64,000 nucleotides of DNA, from the NCBI RefSeq assembly GCF_024397895.1, contig NZ_CP073346.1, forward strand, positions 1,922,001-1,986,000, in the 5' to 3' direction. Position numbers and translations under genes: made by a program. This DNA is from Pseudomonas benzenivorans (GTDB lineage: Bacteria; Pseudomonadota; Gammaproteobacteria; Pseudomonadales; Pseudomonadaceae). The notes below the pieces were generated by a model that saw nothing but the letters and a program-made list of their open reading frames with translations, was not told the DNA's origin and ran no database searches. Each line of letters opens with the position of its first letter. The stretch's first letter is position 1. Of this stretch, positions 41,271 through 50,480 are shown in pieces.

Positions 41271-42356
41271 ATGTCCGTCTCTTGCACCGATCTCGCCACG
41301 CTCGCCCAGTCGATCAAGGACTGGGGCCGCGAGCTGGGTTTCCAGCAGGTGGGCATTGCCGGCCTGGACCTGGGCGAGCACGAGGCGCACCTGCAGCGCT
41401 GGCTGGCCGCCGGCTACCAGGGCGAGATGGACTACATGGCCGCCCATGGCAGCAAGCGCTCGCACCCCGAGCAGCTGGTGCCCGGCACCCTGCGGGTGGT
41501 GTCGCTGCGCATGGACTACCTGCCCGCCGACACCCAGATGGCCGAACGCCTGGCGCAACCGCAGAAGGCCTATGTGTCGCGCTACGCCCTGGGTCGCGAT
41601 TACCACAAGCTGATCCGCAAGCGCCTGCAGCAGCTGGCCGAGCGCATCCAGCAGGAGATCGGCCCGTTCGGCTATCGCGCCTTCGTCGACAGCGCCCCGG
41701 TACTTGAGAAAGCCATCGCCGAGCAGGCCGGGCTCGGCTGGATCGGCAAGAACACCCTGGTGCTCAACCGCAAGGCCGGCAGCTACTTCTTCCTGGGCGA
41801 GCTGTTCGTCGACATTCCCCTGCCCGTCGATGCGCCCCACGCCAGCGAGCACTGCGGACGCTGCAGCGCCTGCCTGGACATCTGCCCGACCCAGGCCTTC
41901 GTCAGCCCCTACCAGCTGGATGCGCGGCGCTGCATCTCCTACCTGACCATCGAGCTGAAGGGCCCCATCCCCGAGGGGCTGCGCGCGCCGATCGGCAACC
42001 GGGTGTTCGGCTGCGACGACTGCCAGATGGTCTGCCCCTGGAACCGCTTCGCCCGCCCCAGCGAGCAGGGCGACTTTCAGCCACGGCATCAACTGGACAA
42101 CAGCGAGCTGGCCGAGCTGTTTCGCTGGAGCGAGGAGGAGTTCCTCAGCCGCACCGAAGGCTCGCCGCTGCGCCGCGCCGGCTACGAACGCTGGCTGCGC
42201 AACCTGGCGGTCGGCCTGGGCAACGCGCCATCGAGCATTCCGGTGCTCGAGGCGCTGCAGGCGCGCCGCGCGCACCCTTCGGCGCTGGTACGCGAGCATG
42301 TGGAGTGGGCGCTGGCCCAGCATGCTGCCCGCGGCGCCGCGGTGAGCGGCGTTTAG
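41271..42356 (+). CDS. queG: Epoxyqueuosine reductase QueG
   Basis: 361 residues from the ATG at 41271. Two iron-sulfur cluster motifs are intact: [13 protein letters not shown] (CxxCxxCxxxCP) near residue 200 and [13 protein letters not shown] near 255. Other family segments are [40 protein letters not shown] and [20 protein letters not shown]. The C-terminal HEAT-like part includes [17 protein letters not shown]. It uses cobalamin to convert epoxyqueuosine to queuosine at tRNA position 34. It is divergent from nnr and its stop overlaps the convergent orn end. Confidence 0.95.
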   Translation: MSVSCTDLATLAQSIKDWGRELGFQQVGIAGLDLGEHEAHLQRWLAAGYQGEMDYMAAHGSKRSHPEQLVPGTLRVVSLRMDYLPADTQMAERLAQPQKAYVSRYALGRDYHKLIRKRLQQLAERIQQEIGPFGYRAFVDSAPVLEKAIAEQAGLGWIGKNTLVLNRKAGSYFFLGELFVDIPLPVDAPHASEHCGRCSACLDICPTQAFVSPYQLDARRCISYLTIELKGPIPEGLRAPIGNRVFGCDDCQMVCPWNRFARPSEQGDFQPRHQLDNSELAELFRWSEEEFLSRTEGSPLRRAGYERWLRNLAVGLGNAPSSIPVLEALQARRAHPSALVREHVEWALAQHAARGAAVSGV

Positions 42357-42895
42357 AACTTGAGGAAGTGCTCGCGGTAGTACTTGAGCTCGGCGATCGA
42401 CTCGCGGATATCGTCCAGGGCCTGGTGACTGGCCTTTTTCTGGAACCCTTCCTTGAGCTGCGGCGCCCAGCGGTCGGCGAGGATCTTGAGGGTGGTGACG
42501 TCCAGGTAGCGGTAGTGGAAATAGGCTTCCAGGTCCGCCATGTAGCGGTAGAGGAAGCGCCGGTCCTGGGCGATGCTGTTGCCGCAGATCGGCGACTTGC
42601 CCTTGGGCACCCACTGTTCGAGGAAGGCCAGGGTCTGGGCCTCGGCCTCGGCCGGGCCGATCTTGCTGTCGCGCACGCGCTGGGTCAGGCCGCTCTCGCC
42701 ATGGGTGCGGGTATTCCACTCGTCCATGCCGGCGAGCGCCTCATCGCTCTGGTGCACCGCGATCACCGGTCCCTCGGCCAGGACGTTGAGCTCGCTGTCG
42801 GTGACGATGGTGGCCATTTCGATGATGAGGTCTTTCTCCGGATCCAGACCGGTCATTTCCAGGTCGATCCAGATCAGGTTCTGTGGGTTCTGCAT
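42353..42895 (-). CDS. orn: Oligoribonuclease
   Basis: 180 residues, the usual length. DEDDh exonuclease motifs are visible: [20 protein letters not shown] (Asp, Glu), [20 protein letters not shown] (Asp) and [20 protein letters not shown] (His, Asp). It degrades 2-5 nucleotide RNAs, and in pseudomonads it also hydrolyses pGpG, so it is the last step of c-di-GMP breakdown. That is relevant here, with a diguanylate cyclase and FimX in the same window. It converges with queG and is divergent from rsgA across the methyltransferase gene. Confidence 0.97.
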   Translation of the reverse strand: MQNPQNLIWIDLEMTGLDPEKDLIIEMATIVTDSELNVLAEGPVIAVHQSDEALAGMDEWNTRTHGESGLTQRVRDSKIGPAEAEAQTLAFLEQWVPKGKSPICGNSIAQDRRFLYRYMADLEAYFHYRYLDVTTLKILADRWAPQLKEGFQKKASHQALDDIRESIAELKYYREHFLKF

Positions 42896-42931
42896 GCTGC
42901 GCTCCTCGGCTAGGATCGCCAGTTTAGCGAA

Positions 42932-43732
42932 TTATTCGCCCGGCGATGCGCCTGACTCGCCGCCCATGCGCCACAGCAGCAGGCGAGACCGGCGCCAGTC
43001 GTGCAGTTCGATCGCGCGGTCCGCCGCCACCCCGGGCACCTCGAAGCTGTTGCTGACCAGCCAGGCGTCCGCCTTCATCTGCGCCCGGGCCTTTTCCCAG
43101 AGCGCCGCCATGGGCGCCGGAGAAAGGAAGCAGTAGACCACCTCGAAGGCGGACAGGTCGGTGCGCCACAGGCTGGCGTAGCGCACCCGGCAGTTGCCCC
43201 GCCCCAGGCAGCGCAACCAGGCGATGGCGAAGGTCAGAGGGGCGGTCTCGACGCCGACGAACTGCGCCTCGGGAAAGCGCCGAGCCAGGTGCAGCAGGGT
43301 GCCCGCCGGGCCGCAGCCGAGGTCGACGAAGCGAAAGTCCGCCGCCCGCGCCGCCAGCAGCGCCACCAACTGTTCGCGGCAGCGCGCGCCGCTCAGGTAC
43401 AGGGGTACGCGCTCGATCAGGCTGTTCCAGTTGAGCAGCAACAGCAGCGCGAAGGCGACCAGAAACACCCATCCTGGCAGCCGCGCGCCACTGCCGAGCA
43501 ACAGCGCCGGGACGAACAGCAGGTTCAGCCACCACCACCAGCGCGCCAGGCCCAGCCATTGCCCCAGACAGGCCGCCACCAGCCCCTGCGCCAATCCGGC
43601 CAGCAGCCAGGGCGCGCGCCAGTCGGACAGCTGCGCCCCCAGGTAAACCAGCCCGCCAACCAGCAGGGTCGCCGCCAGTTGCGCCAGCAGCGCCCGCAAC
43701 GCCGGATTGCGGCCTCCTACGCTATCGCCCAT
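42932..43732 (-). CDS. Membrane-anchored class I SAM-dependent methyltransferase
   Basis: 266 residues from the ATG at 43732. The first 115 residues are hydrophobic with about four membrane segments ([20 protein letters not shown], then [19 protein letters not shown] and [13 protein letters not shown]). The C-terminal half is a Rossmann methyltransferase: [20 protein letters not shown] (motif I, SAM-binding glycines), [19 protein letters not shown] (acidic loop), [20 protein letters not shown] and [12 protein letters not shown]. The joining of a membrane region to this enzyme is uncommon. Its substrate is unknown, possibly a lipid or membrane-bound molecule. The gene lies between rsgA and orn. 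Confidence 0.8.
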   Translation of the reverse strand: MGDSVGGRNPALRALLAQLAATLLVGGLVYLGAQLSDWRAPWLLAGLAQGLVAACLGQWLGLARWWWWLNLLFVPALLLGSGARLPGWVFLVAFALLLLLNWNSLIERVPLYLSGARCREQLVALLAARAADFRFVDLGCGPAGTLLHLARRFPEAQFVGVETAPLTFAIAWLRCLGRGNCRVRYASLWRTDLSAFEVVYCFLSPAPMAALWEKARAQMKADAWLVSNSFEVPGVAADRAIELHDWRRSRLLLWRMGGESGASPGE

Positions 43733-43861
43733 TCGTCTGCCCACCCCGAAAGATGCCCGGCAGTGTACCGAGCGCATTGGCCTGGCGCAGCCGACGAGTC
43801 GTACCCGCCGCGTGCTAAACTCGCGGCCGGTTTTCACTGCGACTCAACCCTCGAGATCCCC

Positions 43862-44893
43862 ATGGCCAAACGCCAACTCAACCGCCGGCAAAGCTGGCGC
43901 ATCGAAAAGATCCAGGGCGAGCGCGCCGCCCGCGCCGCCAAGCGCGAGTCACACGCCGTAGAGATCCTGGAAGGCGGTGACCTCGGCCCGGAACAGACAG
44001 GCCTGGTGATCGCCCACTTCGGCGTGCAGGTCGAGGTCGAAGCCGAGGAAGGCGAGCAGCGCGGCCAGGTGTTCCGCTGCCACCTGCGCGCCAACCTGCC
44101 GACGCTGGTCACCGGCGACCGCGTGGTGTGGCGCGCCGGCAACCAGGGCATCGGCGTGATCGTTGCCCAGCTGCCGCGCGTCAGCGAGCTGTGTCGCCCC
44201 GACAGCCGCGGCCAGCTCAAACCGGTGGCGGCCAACGTCGACCTGATCGTCATCGTCTTCGCGCCACTGCCGGAACCCCACGCCAATCTGATCGACCGCT
44301 ACCTGGTGGCTGCCGAGCACGCTGGCATCCGCCCGCTGCTGCTGCTGAACAAGGCCGACCTGATCGATGAGCAGAACGCGGTGGCGCTCAACGCCATGCT
44401 CGCCGTCTACCGCCAGCTCGGCTACCCGCTGCTGGAGGTCTCGGCCCACCACGGCGACGGCATGGAAAAGCTCAAGCAGCAGCTGGACGGCCACGTCAGC
44501 GTCTTCGTCGGCCAGTCCGGGGTGGGCAAGTCGTCACTGGTCAACAGCCTGCTACCCGGGGTCGACACCCGGGTCGGTGCGCTGTCGGAACTGACCGGCA
44601 AGGGCACCCACACCACCACCACCGCGCGGCTGTTCCACTTTCCCGGCGGCGGCGAGCTGGTCGACTCCCCCGGCATTCGCGAATTCGGCCTGGTGCACGT
44701 CAGTCGCGACGACGTCGAGGCCGGCTTCATCGAGTTCCACGAGTTGCTCGGGCAGTGCCGGTTCCGCGACTGCAAGCACGACCGCGAACCCGGCTGCGCG
44801 CTGCTCAAGGCGCTGGAGGAGGGACGCGTCCACCCGCAGCGCATGGCCAGCTACCGGCACATCCTCGCCAGCCTCCCGGAAGCCGACTACTGA
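43862..44893 (+). CDS. rsgA: Ribosome small-subunit GTPase RsgA
   Basis: 343 residues from the ATG at 43862. It has an N-terminal basic region ([20 protein letters not shown]), an OB fold and a circularly permuted GTPase in which G4 ([10 protein letters not shown]) precedes G1 ([20 protein letters not shown]) and G3 ([11 protein letters not shown]). The C-terminal zinc motif is [18 protein letters not shown], giving Cys and His ligands. It assists late maturation of the 30S subunit by displacing rRNA contacts at the decoding centre. It converges with motB, and its start is divergent from the methyltransferase gene. Confidence 0.97.
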   Translation: MAKRQLNRRQSWRIEKIQGERAARAAKRESHAVEILEGGDLGPEQTGLVIAHFGVQVEVEAEEGEQRGQVFRCHLRANLPTLVTGDRVVWRAGNQGIGVIVAQLPRVSELCRPDSRGQLKPVAANVDLIVIVFAPLPEPHANLIDRYLVAAEHAGIRPLLLLNKADLIDEQNAVALNAMLAVYRQLGYPLLEVSAHHGDGMEKLKQQLDGHVSVFVGQSGVGKSSLVNSLLPGVDTRVGALSELTGKGTHTTTTARLFHFPGGGELVDSPGIREFGLVHVSRDDVEAGFIEFHELLGQCRFRDCKHDREPGCALLKALEEGRVHPQRMASYRHILASLPEADY

Positions 44894-44940
44894 TACGACC
44901 AGGCCGCGATCACTCGCGGCCTGGTCTCAACGGGTGCTGG

Positions 44941-45975
44941 TCACTGCTCTGGCGGGTTGAATTGCAGCACCCCGTCCTCGAAGATGTTCGAGCGAGGACT
45001 CAGCCCCTCGGTCGGCACCGGCGGCGTTGAGTCTCCCGCAGACGCCGGCACTTCAGGCACGGTCTCCACCGGTGTCGCCGAGGATGCCGACTCGTCCCCC
45101 GGCAGCTCGCCCTCGATGGCACGCTGGGCCTTCCTGGTCAGCACGACGATATCGATGCGCCGGTTGATCGGATTGAGCGGGTCCTGCCGGTCGAACAGGG
45201 CCGAGGAGGCATACCCCACCACCCGCGCCACCTGCTCCTCGTCATAACCGCCGGCCACCAGCACGCGGCGGGCGGCATTGGCGCGATCGGCAGACAACTC
45301 CCAGTTGCCGAAATCGCCCGTGCCCGCGAAGGGCTTGGCATCGGTGTGACCGCTGATGCTGATCTTGTTCGGTACCGCCTTGATGGTGTCGACCATGGCC
45401 AGCAGAATGTCTTCGAAATAGGGCTGCAGCTGCGCACTGCCGAGGTCGAACATCGGCCGGCTCTCGGCATCGACGATCTGGATGCGCAGGCCATCCTGGG
45501 TGATCTCGAACAGGATCTGATCCTTGAAGCGCTGCAGCTGGGGATTTTCCTCGACCTTGTTCTGCAACTCCTGCAGCAGCAGCTCCAGGCGCTCGCGCTC
45601 CAGCTCCTCGGCCAGACCTTCGGCCAGTTCCTCCACCTGCTGCGAGGCCGCATCAACCGGCTCGCTCTCACTGTCCTGGGTGACCGCAGGGTCCTGAACC
45701 TCCGGATTCAGCGTGCGCTCCGGCGCCGGTGTTGGCGACCCGCCGAGGTCAATTACATAGGGGCTGGCACTCTCGCTGAAGCCGATCGGGTCCTTGAAGT
45801 ACCCGGAGATCAGCTTCTTCTGCTCAGGCGATGCCGAGGACATCAGCCACATCACCAGGAAAAACGCCATCATCGCCGTGGCGAAGTCGGCGAAGGCGAT
45901 CTTCCAGGCGCCACCGTGGTGGCTGCCGGCAGTCTTCTTGACCCGTTTGACGATGATCGGCTGGTTGTTTTCCAT
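44941..45975 (-). CDS. motB: Flagellar stator protein MotB
   Basis: 344 residues. The single membrane helix begins at the proton-binding aspartate Asp30 (FADFATAMMAFFLVMWLM), matching E. coli Asp32. The long linker contains Ser/Glu/Val-rich and coiled-coil sequence (EQVEELAEGLAEELERERLE-like). The OmpA-like peptidoglycan-binding domain (about 195-305) has ISGHTDAKPFAGTGDFGNWE and LSADRANAARRVLVAGG. It anchors the stator to the cell wall. It follows motA by 6 bases on the same strand and converges with rsgA. Confidence 0.97.
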   Translation of the reverse strand: MENNQPIIVKRVKKTAGSHHGGAWKIAFADFATAMMAFFLVMWLMSSASPEQKKLISGYFKDPIGFSESASPYVIDLGGSPTPAPERTLNPEVQDPAVTQDSESEPVDAASQQVEELAEGLAEELERERLELLLQELQNKVEENPQLQRFKDQILFEITQDGLRIQIVDAESRPMFDLGSAQLQPYFEDILLAMVDTIKAVPNKISISGHTDAKPFAGTGDFGNWELSADRANAARRVLVAGGYDEEQVARVVGYASSALFDRQDPLNPINRRIDIVVLTRKAQRAIEGELPGDESASSATPVETVPEVPASAGDSTPPVPTEGLSPRSNIFEDGVLQFNPPEQ

Positions 45976-45981
45976 GGTTCA

Positions 45982-46833
45982 TCAGTTCCCGCGCATCGCC
46001 TGTTCCAGCTCGGTGAAGCTCGGGCGATGGGCCGGGAACAGGGTCTTGCGGGCGAACTCCACGGCCAGCGACGGCGGCATGCCCGACGCCGAGGCCACCA
46101 GCGCGGCCTTGATCGCTTCGAATACGTTGAGCTCCTCCTTGGCGTCGTGCTCCAGCGCGGAGGACAGTGGACCAAAGAAACCGTAGGAAGCGAGAATGCC
46201 GAGGAACGTACCGACCAACGCGGTGCCGACCTTCTCACCGATTTGCGCGTTGTCGGCCTCGGCAAGAATCGACATGGTCAGCACGATGCCCAGCACCGCC
46301 GCGACGATCCCCATCGCCGGCAGACCGTCGGCAACCTTGGACACCGCATGCGCAGGATGCTCTAGGTCTTCCTTCAGGCTGGCCAGTTCCATGTCGAACA
46401 GCCCCTCCAGCTCGTGCGGGGCCATGTTGCCGGACGACATGATGCGCAGGTAGTCGCAGATGTACGCGGTCATCCGCTCATCCTGAAGGATCGCCGGGTA
46501 CTTGCTGAAGATCGGGCTGGCCGCCGGGTCTTCGAGGTCGGCCTCGATGGCCATCATCCCCTCTCGTCGGCTCTTATTGAGGATCTCGTAGAGCAGCCGC
46601 AACACTTCCAGGTAGAAGGTATGGGTGAAGCGCGAACTGAACATCTTCAGGGACTTCTTGAAGACGCGCATGAAGGTACTGCCCGGATTGGCCTGCAGGA
46701 AGCCCCCCAAAGCAGCGCCGCCGATGATCATCACCTCGAAGGGGTGCACCAGCGCCATGAACTGTCCCCCGGACAGGATGAAGCCGCCGAGCACGCTGGC
46801 GATGACCACAATGATGCCAATGATTTTTGCCAT
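45982..46833 (-). CDS. motA: Flagellar stator protein MotA
   Basis: 283 residues from the ATG at 46833. Four membrane helices are visible: IIGIIVVIASVLGGFILSGG, HPFEVMIIGGAALGGFLQAN, VADGLPAMGIVAAVLGIVLT (the conserved Pro of TM3) and ALVGTFLGILASYGFFGPLS. The cytosolic loop between TM2 and TM3 carries the charged residues that meet FliG. With MotB it forms the proton-driven stator. No strong Shine-Dalgarno is seen. It is divergent from the HDOD gene with about 110 bases between starts. Confidence 0.97.
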   Translation of the reverse strand: MAKIIGIIVVIASVLGGFILSGGQFMALVHPFEVMIIGGAALGGFLQANPGSTFMRVFKKSLKMFSSRFTHTFYLEVLRLLYEILNKSRREGMMAIEADLEDPAASPIFSKYPAILQDERMTAYICDYLRIMSSGNMAPHELEGLFDMELASLKEDLEHPAHAVSKVADGLPAMGIVAAVLGIVLTMSILAEADNAQIGEKVGTALVGTFLGILASYGFFGPLSSALEHDAKEELNVFEAIKAALVASASGMPPSLAVEFARKTLFPAHRPSFTELEQAMRGN

Positions 46834-46946
46834 AGGAAGGAAACTTGCAGCAGCCAGAGAAAGGGATTGTTTAAACAACCCTTCTATTTATCGGAAGTTA
46901 TGCGCGAGACTATAGCCTGTTAAGGTCAAAAGCCAGCTCGCCCCAC

Positions 46947-48473
46947 ATGCCGACGCCCTCCCCCCGCAGTCTCGACGCCTGGCTCAAACAGCTGGACAAG
47001 CAACTTTTGCCGGTGCCTGCCGATTGTCACCAGCGGGTCTGTCGCGCCCTCGGCGACAGTCGCCGCTCGCTACGTTACATCGCCGACCTGATGCAGGGCA
47101 GTCCGGCCCTGGCCCTGCGGGTGCTGCGCGAGGCCAATCGACAAACCGGCGCCCTCGGCGAACCGGCGGAGAGCCTGGAGAATGCGATCGGCCGCCTCGG
47201 CTTGCAGCGCACCGAGGAGCTGCTGCACCGCCAGCCGACCCTGCCGGCCGAAGATATTCCTCGGGCCCTGCGGCAGGTCCAGCTGATCAGCCAACATGCC
47301 AGCCAGCAGGCCAACGGCCTGTTCGCCGGGCGCCTGGCAAGGCTGTGGCAGGAGATCCACTGGGGCAGCCTGCTGTTTCTGGCGCCGGTGTGGACCCTAC
47401 TGGCCGCGCAGCCGGAGCTGTTCGACCAGTGGGAGCAACGGGTGCTGATCGAGGGCGAGCCGGCCAGCCGAGTCGAGCAGGAACTGCTCGGCGTGCCCCT
47501 GCTCCAGCTCTGCCTGGCGCTGGCCGAGCATTGGCGACTGCCGGAGTGGGTAGTCCAGGGCTATCGCCTGCTGACCCAGGACCGCCGCCTGCTGATCAAG
47601 GCGCTGCATATTGCCCGCGACAACGAACACCCGCTGCATCAGCAACAGTTGCTCGATGCCGAACCCCAGCTGCGGCGCTGGCTGACCCAGCCGGGAAACA
47701 CCATCGTCCTGGCCAACGGCCTGGCCCTGTCGGCGCATCAGGCCTGGAGCAGCCCCCACAGCCTGCGCTGGCAGCGCCTGACGGGCCTCTACCTGCAGCT
47801 GCCGCTGCACGAGGTACAGCAGCAAATCCATCAGCAAGCCGCCCAGAGCGCGCGCCAACATGCGGTGAGCGGCCTCTGGCACCCGGCCGAAGCGCTGCTG
47901 TGGCCAAGCGGAGCCCTCCATTTGCGCGTCCCCGCCCAGGCGACCGGCGCCCCGCCGCCGCCGAAAGTGACGGAAGTCGATGAGTGGCGCCACTTGTGCA
48001 CCCAACTGCTCGCCCAACCCAGCGCTTTCCACAACCTCGAACAGCTCGGCAGCGCCGCTGGCCAGGCCTTGCAAGCCTGCGGCCTGCAGCGGGTGTTGCT
48101 GCTCATGGCGGATCGCAGCCATAGCCGTTTGCGCGCGCTGTACCACGCCGGCCTGGATCAGTCGGCGACCGGTCTGCTTCTCGAGCCACAGCACAGCCAG
48201 GTGCTGCGCCGACTGCTCAAGGAGCCCGGACAGCTGCGCCTGACCCCCGGCAACTTCGCCCAGTTTTCCGCCCTGCTGCCTGGTGCACTGAAGCTGCTGT
48301 TTCCCAGCGAGCACCTGGTCTTTCGCTCACTGGTCTGCAACGGCCGGGTCGCGCTGTTGCTGGTGGTAGACCGCCAGGGCAGCCCCTTCAGCGAGGCCAA
48401 CCTGCAGGCCTTCGGCAAAACCGCACAATGCATCGAGCGCGCCCTGGCCAGCTTTGCCAAACGCACACCCTAG
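46947..48473 (+). CDS. HDOD domain protein with C-terminal GAF-like region
   Basis: 508 residues. The N-terminal two-thirds (about 20-240) is a helical HDOD fold: LPVPADCHQRVCRALGDSRR, SLRYIADLMQGSPALALRVL, ENAIGRLGLQRTEELLHRQP and LLVPLLQLCLALAEHW. HDOD proteins are catalytically dead HD relatives that work in signalling and flagellar or chemotaxis control. The C-terminal part (about 350-505) has a GAF-like pattern (LGSAAGQALQACGLQRVLLL and NGRVALLLVVDRQGSPFSEA). It stands divergent from motAB and ahead of rhdA on the plus strand, which suggests a motility or surface-sensing role. The ligand is unknown. Confidence 0.85.
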   Translation: MPTPSPRSLDAWLKQLDKQLLPVPADCHQRVCRALGDSRRSLRYIADLMQGSPALALRVLREANRQTGALGEPAESLENAIGRLGLQRTEELLHRQPTLPAEDIPRALRQVQLISQHASQQANGLFAGRLARLWQEIHWGSLLFLAPVWTLLAAQPELFDQWEQRVLIEGEPASRVEQELLGVPLLQLCLALAEHWRLPEWVVQGYRLLTQDRRLLIKALHIARDNEHPLHQQQLLDAEPQLRRWLTQPGNTIVLANGLALSAHQAWSSPHSLRWQRLTGLYLQLPLHEVQQQIHQQAAQSARQHAVSGLWHPAEALLWPSGALHLRVPAQATGAPPPPKVTEVDEWRHLCTQLLAQPSAFHNLEQLGSAAGQALQACGLQRVLLLMADRSHSRLRALYHAGLDQSATGLLLEPQHSQVLRRLLKEPGQLRLTPGNFAQFSALLPGALKLLFPSEHLVFRSLVCNGRVALLLVVDRQGSPFSEANLQAFGKTAQCIERALASFAKRTP

Positions 48474-48518
48474 GCTTTCCGCTACAATTCGTGCCCTTCA
48501 CCGACTATGAGGTCCAGC

Positions 48519-49334
48519 ATGACTGCCTTCGACGAGTTGCCGTTGGTCATCGAGCCCGCCGACCTGGCCAGCCGCCTGCACGCTCCCGAGCTGATTCTGG
48601 TCGACCTGACGAGCGCGGCGCGCTACGCCGCCGGACACATTCCCGGCGCCCGCTTCGTCGAGCCGAAGCGCACCCAGCTGGGCCTGCCGCCCGCGCCCGG
48701 CCTGCTGCCGGCGCGCGCAGACCTGGAGCAACTGTTCGCCGAGCTCGGGCACAACCCGGACGCCGTGTACGTGGTGTACGACGACGAAGGTGGCGGCTGG
48801 GCCGGGCGCTTCATCTGGCTGCTGGATGTCATCGGCCACGGCCGCTACCACTACCTCGACGGCGGCCTGCCGGCCTGGCTGGCCGAGGATCGGCCGCTGA
48901 GCGGCGAGCGACCCGCCCCCCATTCCGGCGAACTGTCGCTGAACCTCAGCGAAGCCCCCGGCGCCAGCCGTGAATACCTGCACAGCCGCCTGGGTGCGAC
49001 CGACCTGGCGATCTGGGACGCCCGCTCGCCCGCCGAGTACCGTGGCGACAAGGTGCTGGCGGCCAAGGCCGGACACATTCCCGGCGCGGTGAACCTGGAG
49101 TGGACCGACTGCATGGATAAGGCCCGCTCCCTGCGCATTCGCCAGGACCTGCAACAGCAGCTCGAAGACCTCGGCATCACCCCCGACAAGGAGGTGATCA
49201 CCCATTGCCAGACCCACCACCGCTCCGGCCTCACCTACCTGGTGGCCAAGGCCCTCGGCTACCCGCGCGTGAAGGCCTATGCCGGCTCGTGGGGCGAGTG
49301 GGGCAACCATCCCGACACCCCGGTCGAACGATGA
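48519..49334 (+). CDS. rhdA: Thiosulfate:cyanide sulfurtransferase (rhodanese) RhdA
   Basis: 271 residues from the ATG at 48519. It has two rhodanese domains: a non-catalytic N-terminal one (VDLTSAARYAAGHIPGARFV) and a catalytic C-terminal one (WDARSPAEYRGDKVLAAKAG). The active site is HCQTHHRSGLTYLVAKALGY; the Cys in CQTHHRSG forms the persulfide, and the loop is that of Azotobacter and Pseudomonas RhdA rather than the CRKGVT of mammals. It can detoxify cyanide or deliver sulfur. The psd gene follows 35 bases downstream, the same order as in P. aeruginosa. Confidence 0.96.
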   Translation: MTAFDELPLVIEPADLASRLHAPELILVDLTSAARYAAGHIPGARFVEPKRTQLGLPPAPGLLPARADLEQLFAELGHNPDAVYVVYDDEGGGWAGRFIWLLDVIGHGRYHYLDGGLPAWLAEDRPLSGERPAPHSGELSLNLSEAPGASREYLHSRLGATDLAIWDARSPAEYRGDKVLAAKAGHIPGAVNLEWTDCMDKARSLRIRQDLQQQLEDLGITPDKEVITHCQTHHRSGLTYLVAKALGYPRVKAYAGSWGEWGNHPDTPVER

Positions 49335-49369
49335 ATCGCCGCGCCCCGGCCGGCCCTTAAGGAAACTCG

Positions 49370-50233
49370 ATGAAACAGCGTCTATTTATCCTCAGCCAGT
49401 ACCTGCTGCCCCATCACCTGCTGTCGCGGCTGATCGGCTTCGCAGCGGAGTGCCGCGCGCCCTGGTTCAAGAACCGCCTGATCGACTGGTTCATCAAGCG
49501 CTACCAGGTGGACATGAGCGAAGCGCAAACCGAGCAAGGCAGCGCCTTCGAGCACTTCAATGCCTTCTTCACCCGCGCCCTGAAGGACGGCGTCCGCCCG
49601 CTGGACGACAGCCCGGACGCGGTGCTGTGCCCCGCCGATGGAGCGATCAGCCAGCTGGGACGCATCGAACACGGGCGCATCTTCCAGGCCAAGGGCCACA
49701 GCTTCAGCGCGGTCGAACTGCTCGGCGGCGATGCGCAGCGCGCTGCGCCATTCATGGGCGGCGAGTTCGCCACCGTCTACCTCTCGCCCAAGGACTACCA
49801 CCGCGTGCACATGCCCCTGGCCGGCACTCTGCGGGTAATGATCTACGTGCCGGGCCGGCTGTTCTCGGTCAACCAGACCACCGCGGAGAATGTTCCGGAG
49901 CTGTTCGCGCGCAACGAGCGGGTGGTTTGCCTGTTCGACACCGAGCGCGGCCCCATGGCCGTGGTGCTGGTCGGGGCGATGATCGTGGCCTCGATCGAAA
50001 CCACCTGGGCCGGGCTGGTCACCCCCCCCAAGCGCACGCTCAAGACCTTCCGCTACGATGCAGCGGCCCGCGCGCCGATCGCCCTGGACAAAGGCGCCGA
50101 ACTCGGCCGCTTCAAACTGGGCTCCACCGCCATCGTCCTGTTCGGCGCGAATCAGGTGCAGTGGGCCGAGCAGCTTGGCGCCGACAGCAAAGTGCGGATG
50201 GGCCAGCGACTCGGCGGCAAGCGCGACACCTGA
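49370..50233 (+). CDS. psd: Phosphatidylserine decarboxylase proenzyme
   Basis: 287 residues. The self-cleavage site is present in GRFKLGSTAIVLFGAN (L-G-S-T; Ser becomes the pyruvoyl group of the alpha subunit). Other family segments are FNAFFTRALKDGVRPLDDSP, ILCPADGAISQLG-like CPADGAISQL, YLSPKDYHRVHMPLAGTLRV (catalytic His) and GPMAVVLVGAMIVASIETTW. It makes phosphatidylethanolamine at the inner membrane. It follows rhdA closely. The next gene, PilZ-like, begins after a 247-base gap. Confidence 0.97.
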   Translation: MKQRLFILSQYLLPHHLLSRLIGFAAECRAPWFKNRLIDWFIKRYQVDMSEAQTEQGSAFEHFNAFFTRALKDGVRPLDDSPDAVLCPADGAISQLGRIEHGRIFQAKGHSFSAVELLGGDAQRAAPFMGGEFATVYLSPKDYHRVHMPLAGTLRVMIYVPGRLFSVNQTTAENVPELFARNERVVCLFDTERGPMAVVLVGAMIVASIETTWAGLVTPPKRTLKTFRYDAAARAPIALDKGAELGRFKLGSTAIVLFGANQVQWAEQLGADSKVRMGQRLGGKRDT

Positions 50234-50480
50234 TCCAGGCTCCCCTCCCCCCGGGCAGTCCTCACCGGCTGCCCTGACGCCAAGACACACCGCCACTTTC
50301 CTAGCGCTCGACAGTCAAAGACTTACCGATCGCCGCGAACGCAGCCGCGCCGGAATCCTGTCACAGTGCACGTAGGTGGCGCTGTCTAGGGCTGCGCCCT
50401 CGTACGGATGCTGCTAGAGTCTGCAACATTATTATTAGAACGACTCGCCTCAGCTGTTGGCGTTGGAGTCTCCAATTTAG

